DNA of 64,000 nucleotides from Chaetoceros tenuissimus. Lineage: Eukaryota; Bacillariophyta; Thalassiosirophyceae; Chaetocerotales; Chaetocerotaceae. Every line of letters begins with the position of its first letter. Position 1 is the first letter of the stretch. The position numbers and the translations under genes are program-made. Positions 39,216 to 48,199 of this stretch are shown in pieces. The stretch is taken from positions 62,001 through 126,000 of the forward strand of contig BLLK01000075.1 in assembly GCA_021927905.1 (NCBI GenBank), written 5' to 3'. Below the pieces are notes generated by a model. It did not search any database, was not told the DNA's origin, and saw only the letters and a program-made list of their open reading frames with translations.

Positions 39216-40196
39216 ATGAATTTCGGATCAGTTTCACCTTATCAAGGTTATAATCACTGCTATGACTACCATGAGCCAGTATTTCCAAGTGCTTCAGAAA
39301 ATTGCAGTGGTGAAAGAAGCAACCAAGTTTCTCCGAATGCACTTGCATCAAGAAGAAGCAGCAAACGGAGAGTAGAAGAAACAGACCAAGAAGAATTGCC
39401 TACAATCTGCACAAAAGGAGGCGTCACGGCACCTTTCCCTGTAAAGCTCATGGATCTTCTGAACCTCATCGATACGAAAGAACCACAACTTGCATCCATC
39501 ATCTCATGGCAGCCATCTGGTGAAAGCTTCAAAGTGAGGGATAAGAAAAGATTCGTAGAGGAAGTACAGAGCCTTTTCTTTACCCAAACAAACTACACAA
39601 GCTTTCGTCGTCAACTGAACCTTTGGGGCTTTAAGAGAATAGGTGACAAGTACAATGAGGATTGTGGAGCTTACTGTCATCCAATGTTTAAACGGAATGA
39701 TATGTATGCTTGTCGATTGATGAGGCGTCCTGGCAAGGAGAGTTCATCTCAGGCAAGTTCTCAGTCAAAAAGCAAGACAAAGTCAAAGTCTATGAAAGCT
39801 ACCAAAGAAGCTAGAAGAATCTCTCTTTGTTCCAAGAAGGAAGAAGCTACGATTACTAATATCCTTGACTTCTTTCAGGATGATACTACTAATGTGCCGC
39901 ATCTTTGGCCTTTTACCTCAATTGTTCCTATGAATAAGCACGATGCACCTGTCGAAAATTCTACCAGAAATCACTTGACTTTATGCTCCACTTCTTCAAT
40001 GATATCGAGTGAGTATTCTTGCAATCGTTCTCAAGACCATGACTTGAATTTTATTGTAAATGACGATGATAGCAACCCTATCATACTAGAAGACGAATTC
40101 GAACCAATTGTTGACGAAGAGAAGGAATGTGTACTTCCTCATGAAGTTGTTGTCCTTTTCTTGGCCCATGCACTAACGAACAGTGACTGCCTTTGA
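39216..40196 (+). CDS. Heat-shock-factor-type transcription factor 2 of 4
   Basis: 326 aa. The N-terminus 'SPYQGYNHCYDYHEP' is shared with HSF3 and HSF4. The HSF DNA-binding domain (about 65-170) contains 'IISWQPSGESFKV', 'FFTQTNYTSFRRQLNLWGFK' and 'YCHPMFKRNDMYACRLMRR'. A basic Ser/Lys-rich linker ('QSKSKTKSKS') and the common tail 'FEPIVDEEKECVLPHEVVVL' follow. Its nucleotide sequence is close to HSF3 from the DNA-binding domain to the stop and on into the 3' flank, so it belongs to the same recent expansion, although its 5' end differs. Expected to be a nuclear DNA-binding regulator; targets unknown. Confidence 0.9.
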   Translation: MNFGSVSPYQGYNHCYDYHEPVFPSASENCSGERSNQVSPNALASRRSSKRRVEETDQEELPTICTKGGVTAPFPVKLMDLLNLIDTKEPQLASIISWQPSGESFKVRDKKRFVEEVQSLFFTQTNYTSFRRQLNLWGFKRIGDKYNEDCGAYCHPMFKRNDMYACRLMRRPGKESSSQASSQSKSKTKSKSMKATKEARRISLCSKKEEATITNILDFFQDDTTNVPHLWPFTSIVPMNKHDAPVENSTRNHLTLCSTSSMISSEYSCNRSQDHDLNFIVNDDDSNPIILEDEFEPIVDEEKECVLPHEVVVLFLAHALTNSDCL

Positions 40197-40529
40197 GAGA
40201 AATTATTTTTTCCAAGTTTCTTTTCTTAGATGATGACATGATTTCAACTTTACACTAATTTCTATTTTAATTTATATGTCCATCGAAATCATATAAATTT
40301 ATGTTGTATAGTTATAGTGTATTTGAGCTTCTTGTTAGTGTAATACATTGGTGAAAGAGAAATGAATAAGAAATTTGTTCTATTATAACTTTCGATTGAA
40401 GGCCGTTATATGACAATGACGTGGACAGTTCACGTTTAAAAAACACATTCACATTACACATGCTAGCATATGCTGCATTCAAGAGATACACAAGTACCAT
40501 TAGATATACACTCATCATCAGCTCTAACG

Positions 40530-40574
40530 ATGCCAAACATGACAATATACAAGTTATTTTTTCTACTGAAGTAG
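40530..40574 (+). pseudogene. Relic of the NTF2-like gene start codon region (copy 1)
   Basis: 15 codons, 'MPNMTIYKLFFLLK' then TAG, match the first residues of the gene at 43746 ('MTNMTEYKLFFLLT'). The ~150 bp upstream also match that gene's promoter ('TTGAAGGCCGTTATATGAC', 'ACAATGACGTGGACAGTT'). The same relic is at 42217-42261. Confidence 0.75.
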
Positions 40575-40629
40575 CCGCTTAGATTAATGATTCAGCTTCA
40601 AGTGATGTTCACCAGCGCGCTGTATCAAA

Positions 40630-40842
40630 ATGTCACAACATATGCTATTCTCTTCGCTTACAGGGAGAATAGAAGGAGTTTTAGACAAAATTAACCAAAT
40701 TGTTCTCAAAAATGCTTCGCTTCTTCAGAAAGAAGGAATGTTTATAAATACCTTTCCTACTAACGAAAGAAGCAGACTTCAACTTGGCTCGGGAGGTTGT
40801 TTTATCCAAGCGCAATTCATCATGAAACAATACACTTTTTGA
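40630..40842 (+). other. 70-codon ORF upstream of HSF3
   Basis: ATG ORF 'MSQHMLFSSLTGRIEGVLDK...' ending 51 nt before the HSF3 start, in the same frame but with several stops between. A copy differing by one residue precedes HSF4 (42320-42532). Its preservation may only reflect recent duplication; a uORF role is possible. Confidence 0.3.
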
Positions 40843-40893
40843 CAAAACCGTTTCATAGTCTTAAATTAAAGCAACCCCTAAGGTACCTTTAAG

Positions 40894-41883
40894 ATGATCT
40901 TCCATGCGTTAGTTTCACCTTATCAAGGTTACATTCACTGCTATGACTACCACGAACCATTGTTTCCAATAAGTGGTACTACTGGAAATTCTAGAAGCAT
41001 CGAGGTTTCTCCGAACAAAGCACTGCCAGCAGCAGCAAGAAGTAACAAATTCTCGGTCGACATGCAAGGAGATACAGATTCAAATGTGCCAGTCATCTGT
41101 ACAAAAGGTGGCGTCAAGGCACCTTTCCCTGTGAAGCTCATGGATCTTCTGAACCTTATCGATTCGAAAGAACCACAACTTGCATCCATCATCTCTTGGC
41201 AGCCCTCTGGCGAGAGCTTCAAAGTGAGGGATAAGAAGCGCTTTGAGAAGGAAGTGCAGAGCCTTTTCTTTACCCAGACCAACTACACAAGCTTTCGTCG
41301 TCAATTGAATCATTGGGGCTTCAAGAGAATTGATGACAAGTACAGTGAGGATTGTGGAGCTTACTGTCATCCAATGTTTAAACGGAATGATATGTATGCT
41401 TGTCGATTGATGAGGCGTCCTGGCAAGGAGAGTTCATCTCAGGCAAGTTCTCAGTCAAAAAGCAAAGCAAAGTCAAAATCAAAAACTACCAAAGAAGCTA
41501 GAAGAATCTCTCTTTGTTTCAAGAAGGAAGAGGCTACGCTTACTAATAACCTCGACTTTTGTGAGGATGATACCACTAATGTGTCGCCTCTTGGGCCTTT
41601 TACCTCAATTGTTCCTATGAATAAGCACGATGCACCAGTTGAGAATTTTACCAGAAATCACTTGACTTTATGCTCCACTTCTTCAATGATATCGAGTGAT
41701 GATACTTGCAATCGTTCTCAAGACCATGACTTGAACTTGATTGTAAATGACGATGATAGCAACCCTATCATACTCGAAGACGAATTCGAACCAATTGTTG
41801 ACGAAGAGAAGGAATGTGTACTTCCTCATGAAGTTGTTGTCCTTTTCTTGGCCCATGCACTAACGAACAGTGACTGCCTTTGA
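40894..41883 (+). CDS. Heat-shock-factor-type transcription factor 3 of 4
   Basis: 329 aa. The N-terminus is identical to that of HSF4 through the first part of the DNA-binding domain. The domain (about 70-175) has 'IISWQPSGESFKV' and 'YTSFRRQLNHWGFKRI'. The residue before Trp is His here and Leu in the other three, a variable position in the HSF recognition helix and so possibly relevant to DNA contacts. The Ser/Lys linker and the tail 'FEPIVDEEKECVLPHEVVVL' match HSF2. It sits in the tandem unit whose intergenic part repeats before and after it. Confidence 0.9.
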   Translation: MIFHALVSPYQGYIHCYDYHEPLFPISGTTGNSRSIEVSPNKALPAAARSNKFSVDMQGDTDSNVPVICTKGGVKAPFPVKLMDLLNLIDSKEPQLASIISWQPSGESFKVRDKKRFEKEVQSLFFTQTNYTSFRRQLNHWGFKRIDDKYSEDCGAYCHPMFKRNDMYACRLMRRPGKESSSQASSQSKSKAKSKSKTTKEARRISLCFKKEEATLTNNLDFCEDDTTNVSPLGPFTSIVPMNKHDAPVENFTRNHLTLCSTSSMISSDDTCNRSQDHDLNLIVNDDDSNPIILEDEFEPIVDEEKECVLPHEVVVLFLAHALTNSDCL

Positions 41884-42583
41884 GAGAAATTATTTTTTCC
41901 AAGTTTCTTTTCTTAGATGATGACATGATTTCAACTTTACACTAATTTCTATTTTAATTTATATGTCCATCGAAATCATATAAATTTATGTTGTATAGTT
42001 ATAGTGTATTTGAGCTTCTTGTTAGTGTAATACATTGGTGAAAGAGAAATGAATAAGAAATTTGTTCTATTATAACTTTCGATTGAAGGCCGTTATATGA
42101 CAATGACGTGGACAGTTCACGTTTAAAAAACACATTCACATTACACATGCTAGCATATGCTGCATTCAAGAGATACACAAGTACCATTAGATATACACTC
42201 ATCATCAGCTCTAACGATGCCAAACATGACAATATACAAGTTATTTTTTCTACTGAAGTAGCCGCTTATTAGATTAATGATTCAGCTTCAAGTGATGTTC
42301 ACCAGCGCGCTGTATCAAAATGTCACAACATATGCTATTCTCTTCGCTTACAGGGAGAATAGAAGGAGTTTTAGACAAAATTAACCAAATTGTTCTCAAA
42401 AATGCTTCGCTTCTTCAGAAAGAAGGAATGTTTATAAATACCTTTCCTACTAACGAAAGAAGCAGACTTCAACTTGGCTCGGGAGGTTGTTTTATCCAAG
42501 CGCAATTCATCATGAAACAATACAATTTTTGACAAAACCGTTTCATAGTCTTAAATTAAAGCAACCCCTAAGGTACCTTTAAG
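41884..42583 (+). repeat. Intergenic part of the ~1.69-kb HSF tandem unit (second copy)
   Basis: Second copy of 40197-40893, including the NTF2-gene start relic (42217-42261) and the 70-codon ORF (42320-42532, last residues KQYNF instead of KQYTF). Confidence 0.85.
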
Positions 42584-43384
42584 ATGATCTTCCATGCGTT
42601 AGTTTCACCTTATCAAGGTTACATTCACTGCTATGACTACCACGAACCATTGTTTCCAATAAGTGGTACTACTGGAAATTCTAGAAGCATCGAGGTTTCT
42701 CCGAACAAAGCACTGCCAGCAGCAGCAAGAAGTAACAAATTCTCGGTCGACATGCAAGGAGATACAGATTCAAATGTGCCAGTCATCTGTACAAAAGGTG
42801 GCGTCAAGGCACCTTTCCCTGTAAAGCTCATGGATCTTCTGAACCTCATCGATACGAAAGAACCACAACTTGCATCCATCATCTCTTGGCAACCCTCTGG
42901 TGAAAGCTTCAAAGTGAGGGATAAGAAACGATTTGAGAAGGAAGTACAAAGCCTTTTCTTTACTCAGACCAACTACACAAGCTTTCGTCGTCAATTGAAT
43001 CTTTGGGGCTTCAAGAGAATCGATGACAAGCATAGTGAGGATTGTGGAGCTTACTTACATCCAATGTTTAAGCGAAATGATATGTATGCTTGTCGATTGA
43101 TGAGGCGTCCTGGCAAGGAAAGTTCATCTCAGGCAAGTTTTCAGTCAACAAGCAAAGCAAAGACAAAATCAAAAGCTACCAAAGAAGCTAGAAGAGTCTC
43201 TCTTTCTTGCAATCGTTCTCAAGATAATGACTTGAATTTTATTGTAAATGACAATGATAGCAACCCTATCATACTAGAAGACGAATTCGAGCCTATTGTT
43301 GACGAAGAGAAGGAATGCGTTCTTCCTCATGAAGTAGTTGTCCTTTTCTTGGCCCATGCGCTAATGAACAGTGACTGCCTTTGA
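42584..43384 (+). CDS. Heat-shock-factor-type transcription factor 4 of 4 (mosaic, shorter)
   Basis: 266 aa. The 5' part is identical to HSF3. The DNA-binding domain then switches to the HSF1-like version ('QLNLWGFKRIDDKHSEDCGA', 'YLHPMFKRNDMY', against 'YCHPMF' in HSF2 and HSF3). A 63-residue stretch of the linker present in HSF3 is missing in frame ('ARRVSLSCNRSQDNDLN' joins the two sides). The common tail 'FEPIVDEEKECVLPHEVVVL' is intact. The pattern points to gene conversion or unequal crossing-over within the array. It remains a full-length HSF with an intact DNA-binding domain. Confidence 0.9.
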   Translation: MIFHALVSPYQGYIHCYDYHEPLFPISGTTGNSRSIEVSPNKALPAAARSNKFSVDMQGDTDSNVPVICTKGGVKAPFPVKLMDLLNLIDTKEPQLASIISWQPSGESFKVRDKKRFEKEVQSLFFTQTNYTSFRRQLNLWGFKRIDDKHSEDCGAYLHPMFKRNDMYACRLMRRPGKESSSQASFQSTSKAKTKSKATKEARRVSLSCNRSQDNDLNFIVNDNDSNPIILEDEFEPIVDEEKECVLPHEVVVLFLAHALMNSDCL

Positions 43385-43745
43385 GAGAAATCATTTGCTC
43401 CACTTTTCCTTTGGTATTTTTTCGGAGTTTTTTTCTTTAATGACATGATTCCAATATCAATTTATATATCCATTTATGTCATATAAATAAATATATTTAT
43501 ATAATATCTTCGAGTTACTTGTAAATTTTTAAATACAGAATTGAAACTGGTGAATGTGAAATGAATGTTGAATAAAATTTGTTTTATAACGGTTGATTGA
43601 AGGCCGTTATATGACTATATGACAATGACGTGGACAGTTTACTTTTCAAAGACAAACACTCAAACACTTTTACATCACACATTAACATATGTTGCATTCA
43701 AAAGAGATGTACAAGTACCATTAATACTCATCATCAGAACTAACG

Positions 43746-44846
43746 ATGACAAACATGACAGAGTACAAGTTATTTTTTCTCCTGACAATCTTCTGTATCT
43801 TTCGAGGAGAGGTTGCTGCATTCATCAGCAGCAGCAGCACATCATCCTCATTTTCTTTCTTTGCCAGCAGACGTTTCTCTTGTTTGGAAAGAAGAAAGAA
43901 ATATAATTCTTATCTATCTTCCTCAATGAAAGAAGAAGATCAAGATGCACTCATTTCATCAAAAGATGTATCCATAGTCGAGAAATGTTATCAAGCATTT
44001 AATAACCGAGACATGTCCAAACTTGCTTCCTGCTTCAGTGCAAACTTTAAATACGACGATGGCCAATATCTCGGAACCATCACATCCAAGCAAGAACTCA
44101 TACAACATTTTCAAGAATTGCGAAATGTCCTTCCTTCCGATTCCAAAGTTATCATGGATGATATTGCAATCTGTACTCTGACTGGAAACATTGGGACGAA
44201 ATGGCATATTGAAAAAGGTGATGGATCTATTGTAAATTATACAAAAGGGGTATCGTTTTATACTACTGATTCGAAAGGATTGATTAAAACTGCTTTTAAA
44301 GTATCGGAAATGATTGTCAAACCTAGTACAGATATGGCAGATCGGTTAGTTTCATCTGCTTCAAGATTTATGAATGATGACAAGCAGACAAGTAGTCAAG
44401 ACGAAAGTTTTAATACAAATGCCTCCATTATTGAAAAGTACTTTGAAGCATGGAATCGCAGAGATATGGATACAGCATTAGCTTACTTCTGTGACGACTG
44501 TATATATGAAACGGAAGATCCTGTCTTTGTCGCAAGTTTTCGAGGAAAAAAAGAGTTACGTAACCATCTTGTTAAAAATGCAAAGTCTTTGCCATCATCA
44601 GCACAAATCATTCTGGATGACTTGGCGATTGATACTTTGTATGGAACATTCGGGGTGAAATGGCATTTGGAAGTCAATGGAATTTCTATACCCAATCTAA
44701 GGGGATGTTCCATGTATACTCTGGACAAGGAGAGTCAGCTTTTGAAATCGGGCTACGATGTGACTGAGTCTCCAGTAAAGGTACCTAGAATTGCTCGAAA
44801 GGCTATCAATCTACCATCGAAGCTATTATTGTCATTACTAAAGTAA
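43746..44846 (+). CDS. Plastid-targeted protein with two NTF2/SnoaL-like domains
   Basis: 366 aa. The N-terminal signal 'YKLFFLLTIFCIFRGEVAAF' ends before Phe and is followed by a Ser-rich, basic stretch, the diatom plastid-import pattern. Two tandem SnoaL-like/NTF2-like alpha-beta barrels follow. Both open with the family's 'VEKCYQAFNNRDMSKLASCF' type of helix (about 75-95; second copy 'IEKYFEAWNRRDMDTALAYF', about 228-247) and both have a 'GTKWHIE/GVKWHLE' strand. SnoaL-like domains include isomerases and many uncharacterised stress proteins; no activity can be assigned. The promoter and first codons of this gene occur as relics in each HSF tandem unit upstream. Confidence 0.75.
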   Translation: MTNMTEYKLFFLLTIFCIFRGEVAAFISSSSTSSSFSFFASRRFSCLERRKKYNSYLSSSMKEEDQDALISSKDVSIVEKCYQAFNNRDMSKLASCFSANFKYDDGQYLGTITSKQELIQHFQELRNVLPSDSKVIMDDIAICTLTGNIGTKWHIEKGDGSIVNYTKGVSFYTTDSKGLIKTAFKVSEMIVKPSTDMADRLVSSASRFMNDDKQTSSQDESFNTNASIIEKYFEAWNRRDMDTALAYFCDDCIYETEDPVFVASFRGKKELRNHLVKNAKSLPSSAQIILDDLAIDTLYGTFGVKWHLEVNGISIPNLRGCSMYTLDKESQLLKSGYDVTESPVKVPRIARKAINLPSKLLLSLLK

Positions 44847-44946
44847 TAAATGACCTGGATTTTAAAAGGTTTATGTACTATTCTTAGTTGTTATTATGTA
44901 AGAGTCATAGATTCATGCACATACATTTCTTCTGTTAAGGCCATGA

Positions 44947-46185
44947 TCAAGACAAATTCCATTTCATATGCTCCCAAAATTCTTCATCATCCTTTTCCTT
45001 CTTCGTCTTTCTGTTCCTAATTTCATCAAGTAACGCCTTAATGAGTTCTTCCTCTGCACATACTTCATTCAGCCGTCTTAGAGCATGGGCTTCTTCTCTG
45101 ATAGCTTGTACTTCTTCTTCCTGTACATCCTTTAGGTGGTATTCCAACTCGCGAAAAGAATTTGGACGCATAAAGTCCTTGTACTTGGTTGTCATGAGGT
45201 TTTCAAATATCTGGTCTTCCTGCATTGCCTCTTGAAACAATCTATGCGCAAGATGAACGTTATCCTCTTCTACGTGTTCGACATTTCTTATGTATTCTAG
45301 AGCAGCTGTCAGAATCTCTTCTTTCAAATCGTCCTTTTGATCCTGTAGAATGCGAATAGTTTTATCAACAAGTCTCTCTCCTACCTTTTCGTCTTGCGTA
45401 TTTACAAAATAGAGAGCAGCTTGAATAATTCCCTGGCATAGATCTTCTGCAACTCGAGCTACATCACTGCCATCCTCAAGATACATGTTCTCAATGCTCT
45501 CTTCAACTTTATGCAACATTTCAATCTTTGATAGCTTCTCATCTGCATCTTTCTTGCGATCTTTTAGTTGCTCAAGCGATTGAGTAACTTGTTCATTGTG
45601 GGAATGATAAAGATCATCGATACTCTTCATACCCTCCCACTTTTTGAGTGAGTTGAGCTCTTTCAGTGCTTCTTGGAGCACATCTTCTTGATTGTATAGC
45701 TCAGCTAAATGATGAAGAGAATCTTTAGCTTCCTCGACAGCATGTATCTCGACAAGTTCTGCCGCCTCCAAACGATCTTGAAGAAAAGAATCAGCTTCTT
45801 CGGTCATGGAGTTCTCAGCTAGAAACTCTCTCAGTACATTCTCTTCCTGAAAGGCACGCTCAAAATCACTATGAACTGCTTCCGTATGCTTGGCCTCAAT
45901 TTGTTCTTGCATATGAACAAATTCAAGAGCAGCTTCAAGAGTCTTTTCCGCTAATTCTTCTGTTGCTTGGATTGCATCTGTATCCCATATCTGCTGCTGA
46001 GAGATAATTTTTCTTTCAGTGTTTTTGAGATCTTCCCATTTCTTTTTCATTTGGGATTCTGCATCTTGATTTTCATGTGCTTGATTCTGCCTCATTCTTC
46101 TCCCTACATCATTGCGACGCAACACTACAAATGAAGACACGAATGGTAGGAGGCATGCTAGTAAAGCAATATTGTCGAATTTCAT
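44947..46185 (-). CDS. Plastid-targeted coiled-coil protein, unknown function
   Basis: Start chosen at 46185 ('MKFDNIALLACLLPFVSSFV'), because the signal peptide with cleavage before Phe begins there; an in-frame ATG at 46242 would add 19 residues and bury it. The mature part (412 aa in total) is almost entirely charged helix, Glu/Lys/Leu-rich, with recurring 'EEAxxxxHxLxELxxEEELLKAL' style segments (e.g. 'AVEEAKDSLHHLAELYNQED', 'IREEAHALRRLNEVCAEEEL'), indicating long coiled coils or helical repeats. No domain recognised. Similar in style, but not evidently in sequence, to the 28748-31741 protein. Confidence 0.65.
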   Translation of the reverse strand: MKFDNIALLACLLPFVSSFVVLRRNDVGRRMRQNQAHENQDAESQMKKKWEDLKNTERKIISQQQIWDTDAIQATEELAEKTLEAALEFVHMQEQIEAKHTEAVHSDFERAFQEENVLREFLAENSMTEEADSFLQDRLEAAELVEIHAVEEAKDSLHHLAELYNQEDVLQEALKELNSLKKWEGMKSIDDLYHSHNEQVTQSLEQLKDRKKDADEKLSKIEMLHKVEESIENMYLEDGSDVARVAEDLCQGIIQAALYFVNTQDEKVGERLVDKTIRILQDQKDDLKEEILTAALEYIRNVEHVEEDNVHLAHRLFQEAMQEDQIFENLMTTKYKDFMRPNSFRELEYHLKDVQEEEVQAIREEAHALRRLNEVCAEEELIKALLDEIRNRKTKKEKDDEEFWEHMKWNLS

Positions 46186-46242
46186 GATTCTTATTTGATT
46201 CTTCAAGATTTTATAACATCTAGATGATGATAGGTCTATCAT

Positions 46243-46603
46243 ATCTCTCTCTCAACATAGAAAGGAAAAGGCTTCGCATTTCTTGACAGAAAAGGTTTCA
46301 AAATGAGAAGGGTCTCATGTGTGCCGTTTTATACGGTTATAGCCCTTGTCAATTTTAAGTAAATAGAGGAAGAGTTGAAAATTTTAAAAATGCACGAAAC
46401 CAATGTTTCATAAGCGACGCTCGTGACTATTAATTGTATAGTAAAGTAATAAAGTCAATATATTATGTGTATTATTAGCGTTAATTGAGGTAGATTTTAG
46501 TATTCTAGCTACTTCCCGAATTGAAAAAAAATCCAATATCTTCTAGAGCAATGACATTCTTTACTTGTCATGGCTTTGATATGGGGAAAGGTACCATAGT
46601 TAG
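46243..46603. other. Intergenic region
   Basis: About 360 nt between the 5' end of the coiled-coil gene and the 3' end of the LNR gene. Nothing supported. Confidence 0.4.
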
Positions 46604-47677
46604 CTATACTGCAACATCATTGAAATTATCGTCGTCATCTACTACTCCAGTATTGACATCTCCAATACAATCTCCACCATCGAATTTGCATTCAGTAGTG
46701 TTGTAGAGCGGTCCATCACAGACATCATTTCCAACTAAATAAGGATTATCCACTATACAATTTCGATATTGAGTATTGAATTCAATACAGTCTCCACCGT
46801 CATAGTTGCATTCTATAGTATTATATGCACCACCATCACATTCGTCATCCGCAAGAAAGTAAGGAAATTCAATATTGCAATCACTTCCATACTTTTGATT
46901 AAACTCGAGACAATCACCACCATCGAAACCACATTCTTCAACATTAAATGCACCTCCATTGCAATATCCATCACCTACCAATCGTACATTGTCAACGGTA
47001 CAATCAGGATACAATGCATTAAACTCACTACAATCACCTAAATCATATCCGCACTCTAAAGTGTTGTACTTTTCATCACATTGTCCATCACCGAGCCAAT
47101 CAAATTCTTCAATATTGATACAGTGTGGATAATCTTTTATACGACAATCTCCCCCATCATAACCGCATTCTAGAGAGTTATAAGGATATCCATCGCAATA
47201 GTTATCTTGAATCCATGACCAATTGTCTACTGTACAATTTGGATATTTTGGTATAAAAGAGGGTAAACAATCTCCATGATCAAAGTTGCATTCAGTTGTA
47301 TTGTACATTAAGTCACATTTTCCATTTCCAAGGTAAGAAATTGGTGCTTGACATTTTGAATTGTTGTGTATCGTTTGATGATCATAGTGGTTGGTACGAG
47401 AGGATAGTCCTGCCATGATTCCTCCAATGAGAGTACCTACTAGAGCCAATGTGATTGATGCTGTGATGAATATTCTTTTCCAAGTCCATTTCTGGTTCAT
47501 TAAATGTGTTTCTTCTCCTTCTTCTTGAGGAGGAGATGCAGACTTGCGGATGAGATGAGATAGGTTCATCGATACAGCAGGAGGTACAGTCTCATCTTTT
47601 CCAACGTCATTGTCTGTGGTTGTGAAATTGAACCAGTCATTGGATGGTAAATTATTTATATATTGTTTACTTCTCAT
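46604..47677 (-). CDS. Type II membrane protein with six LNR (Lin-12/Notch) repeats
   Basis: 357 aa. A cytoplasmic N-terminus (about 1-68) and one transmembrane helix (about 69-92, 'RIFITASITLALVGTLIGGI') precede six consecutive LNR modules, each ~35-40 residues. Each fits C-x(n)-(G/D)(D/N)xxC(D/N)xxxYN(T/S)xEC(x)(F/Y)DxGDC, e.g. 'GNGKCDLMYNTTECNFDHGD' and 'GDGYCNGGAFNVEECGFDGG'. LNRs are disulfide-bonded, calcium-binding modules found in Notch and some lumenal proteins. Here they form almost the whole extracellular or lumenal part, with no protease-site or Notch domains. Adhesion, calcium-binding or enzyme-regulating roles are possible but unproven. Single exon, intact. Confidence 0.85.
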   Translation of the reverse strand: MRSKQYINNLPSNDWFNFTTTDNDVGKDETVPPAVSMNLSHLIRKSASPPQEEGEETHLMNQKWTWKRIFITASITLALVGTLIGGIMAGLSSRTNHYDHQTIHNNSKCQAPISYLGNGKCDLMYNTTECNFDHGDCLPSFIPKYPNCTVDNWSWIQDNYCDGYPYNSLECGYDGGDCRIKDYPHCINIEEFDWLGDGQCDEKYNTLECGYDLGDCSEFNALYPDCTVDNVRLVGDGYCNGGAFNVEECGFDGGDCLEFNQKYGSDCNIEFPYFLADDECDGGAYNTIECNYDGGDCIEFNTQYRNCIVDNPYLVGNDVCDGPLYNTTECKFDGGDCIGDVNTGVVDDDDNFNDVAV

Positions 47678-47785
47678 GTTGATGATTTCTTATTTGTGCT
47701 GTTTGCTAGAGCAGAAGTATTCTATTTGAATTGAATATGTGTTGCAGATGAGTATGAGATGATATGTTTGTTACTTCATTTTTAG

Positions 47786-48108
47786 GATTTTGGCGCTCAT
47801 GATTCTTGTTTGGAGAGTAATGGTTCATTCGTGTTTAAGTCAAATTTTGACATTATTGAAGAATATCAGTTTGGTTCCTTCGCAGTCTTCCAGTTTGGGA
47901 TATTCATACCCAATTTGTGGCAACTTCCTGGTCAGATATGAAAAGGACTATTGCAACGTTTTTAACATGGGAAAATTTCCAATGCACCCTTTTTGTAATC
48001 ATTGCAGATTGTTTCTACAGCTTTTACGTCAAAAAGCAATTAGAAAGGATTGGGAAACAAGAACATGAAGAATCATCATTTATAGACAATAAATGTCTTC
48101 CTTCTTGA
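47786..48108 (+). pseudogene. Exon-like fragment in two frames, unknown protein
   Basis: An acceptor-like TTCATTTTTAG is followed by 'DFGAHDSCLESNGSFVFKSN' to 'FGIFIPNLWQLPGQ', then a stop. The overlapping frame continues with 'FVATSWSDMKRTIATFLTWE' and a membrane-like segment, ending 48108. Both pieces look coding and would join with a one-base shift. Only ~100 bp separates it from the LNR gene start, so no upstream exon fits. Probably a decayed gene end. Confidence 0.35.
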
Positions 48109-48199
48109 TAGCGAAGTTTCACGTACACATGATTGAGATGTAAAAGTCATTTCCTAAAGTCAAATCTTTTATTTACTCTGTAACTTGATACTTTTTCTA

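Larger units (their letters stand above)
40197..40893 (+). repeat. Intergenic part of the ~1.69-kb HSF tandem unit (first copy)
   Basis: Nearly identical by eye to 41884-42583. The few differences include TAT/TTA inserted in 'GCCGCTTATTAG' and one missense change in the enclosed 70-aa ORF. It contains the HSF 3' flank, a relic of the NTF2-like gene promoter and start, and the region just upstream of HSF3. Confidence 0.85.
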
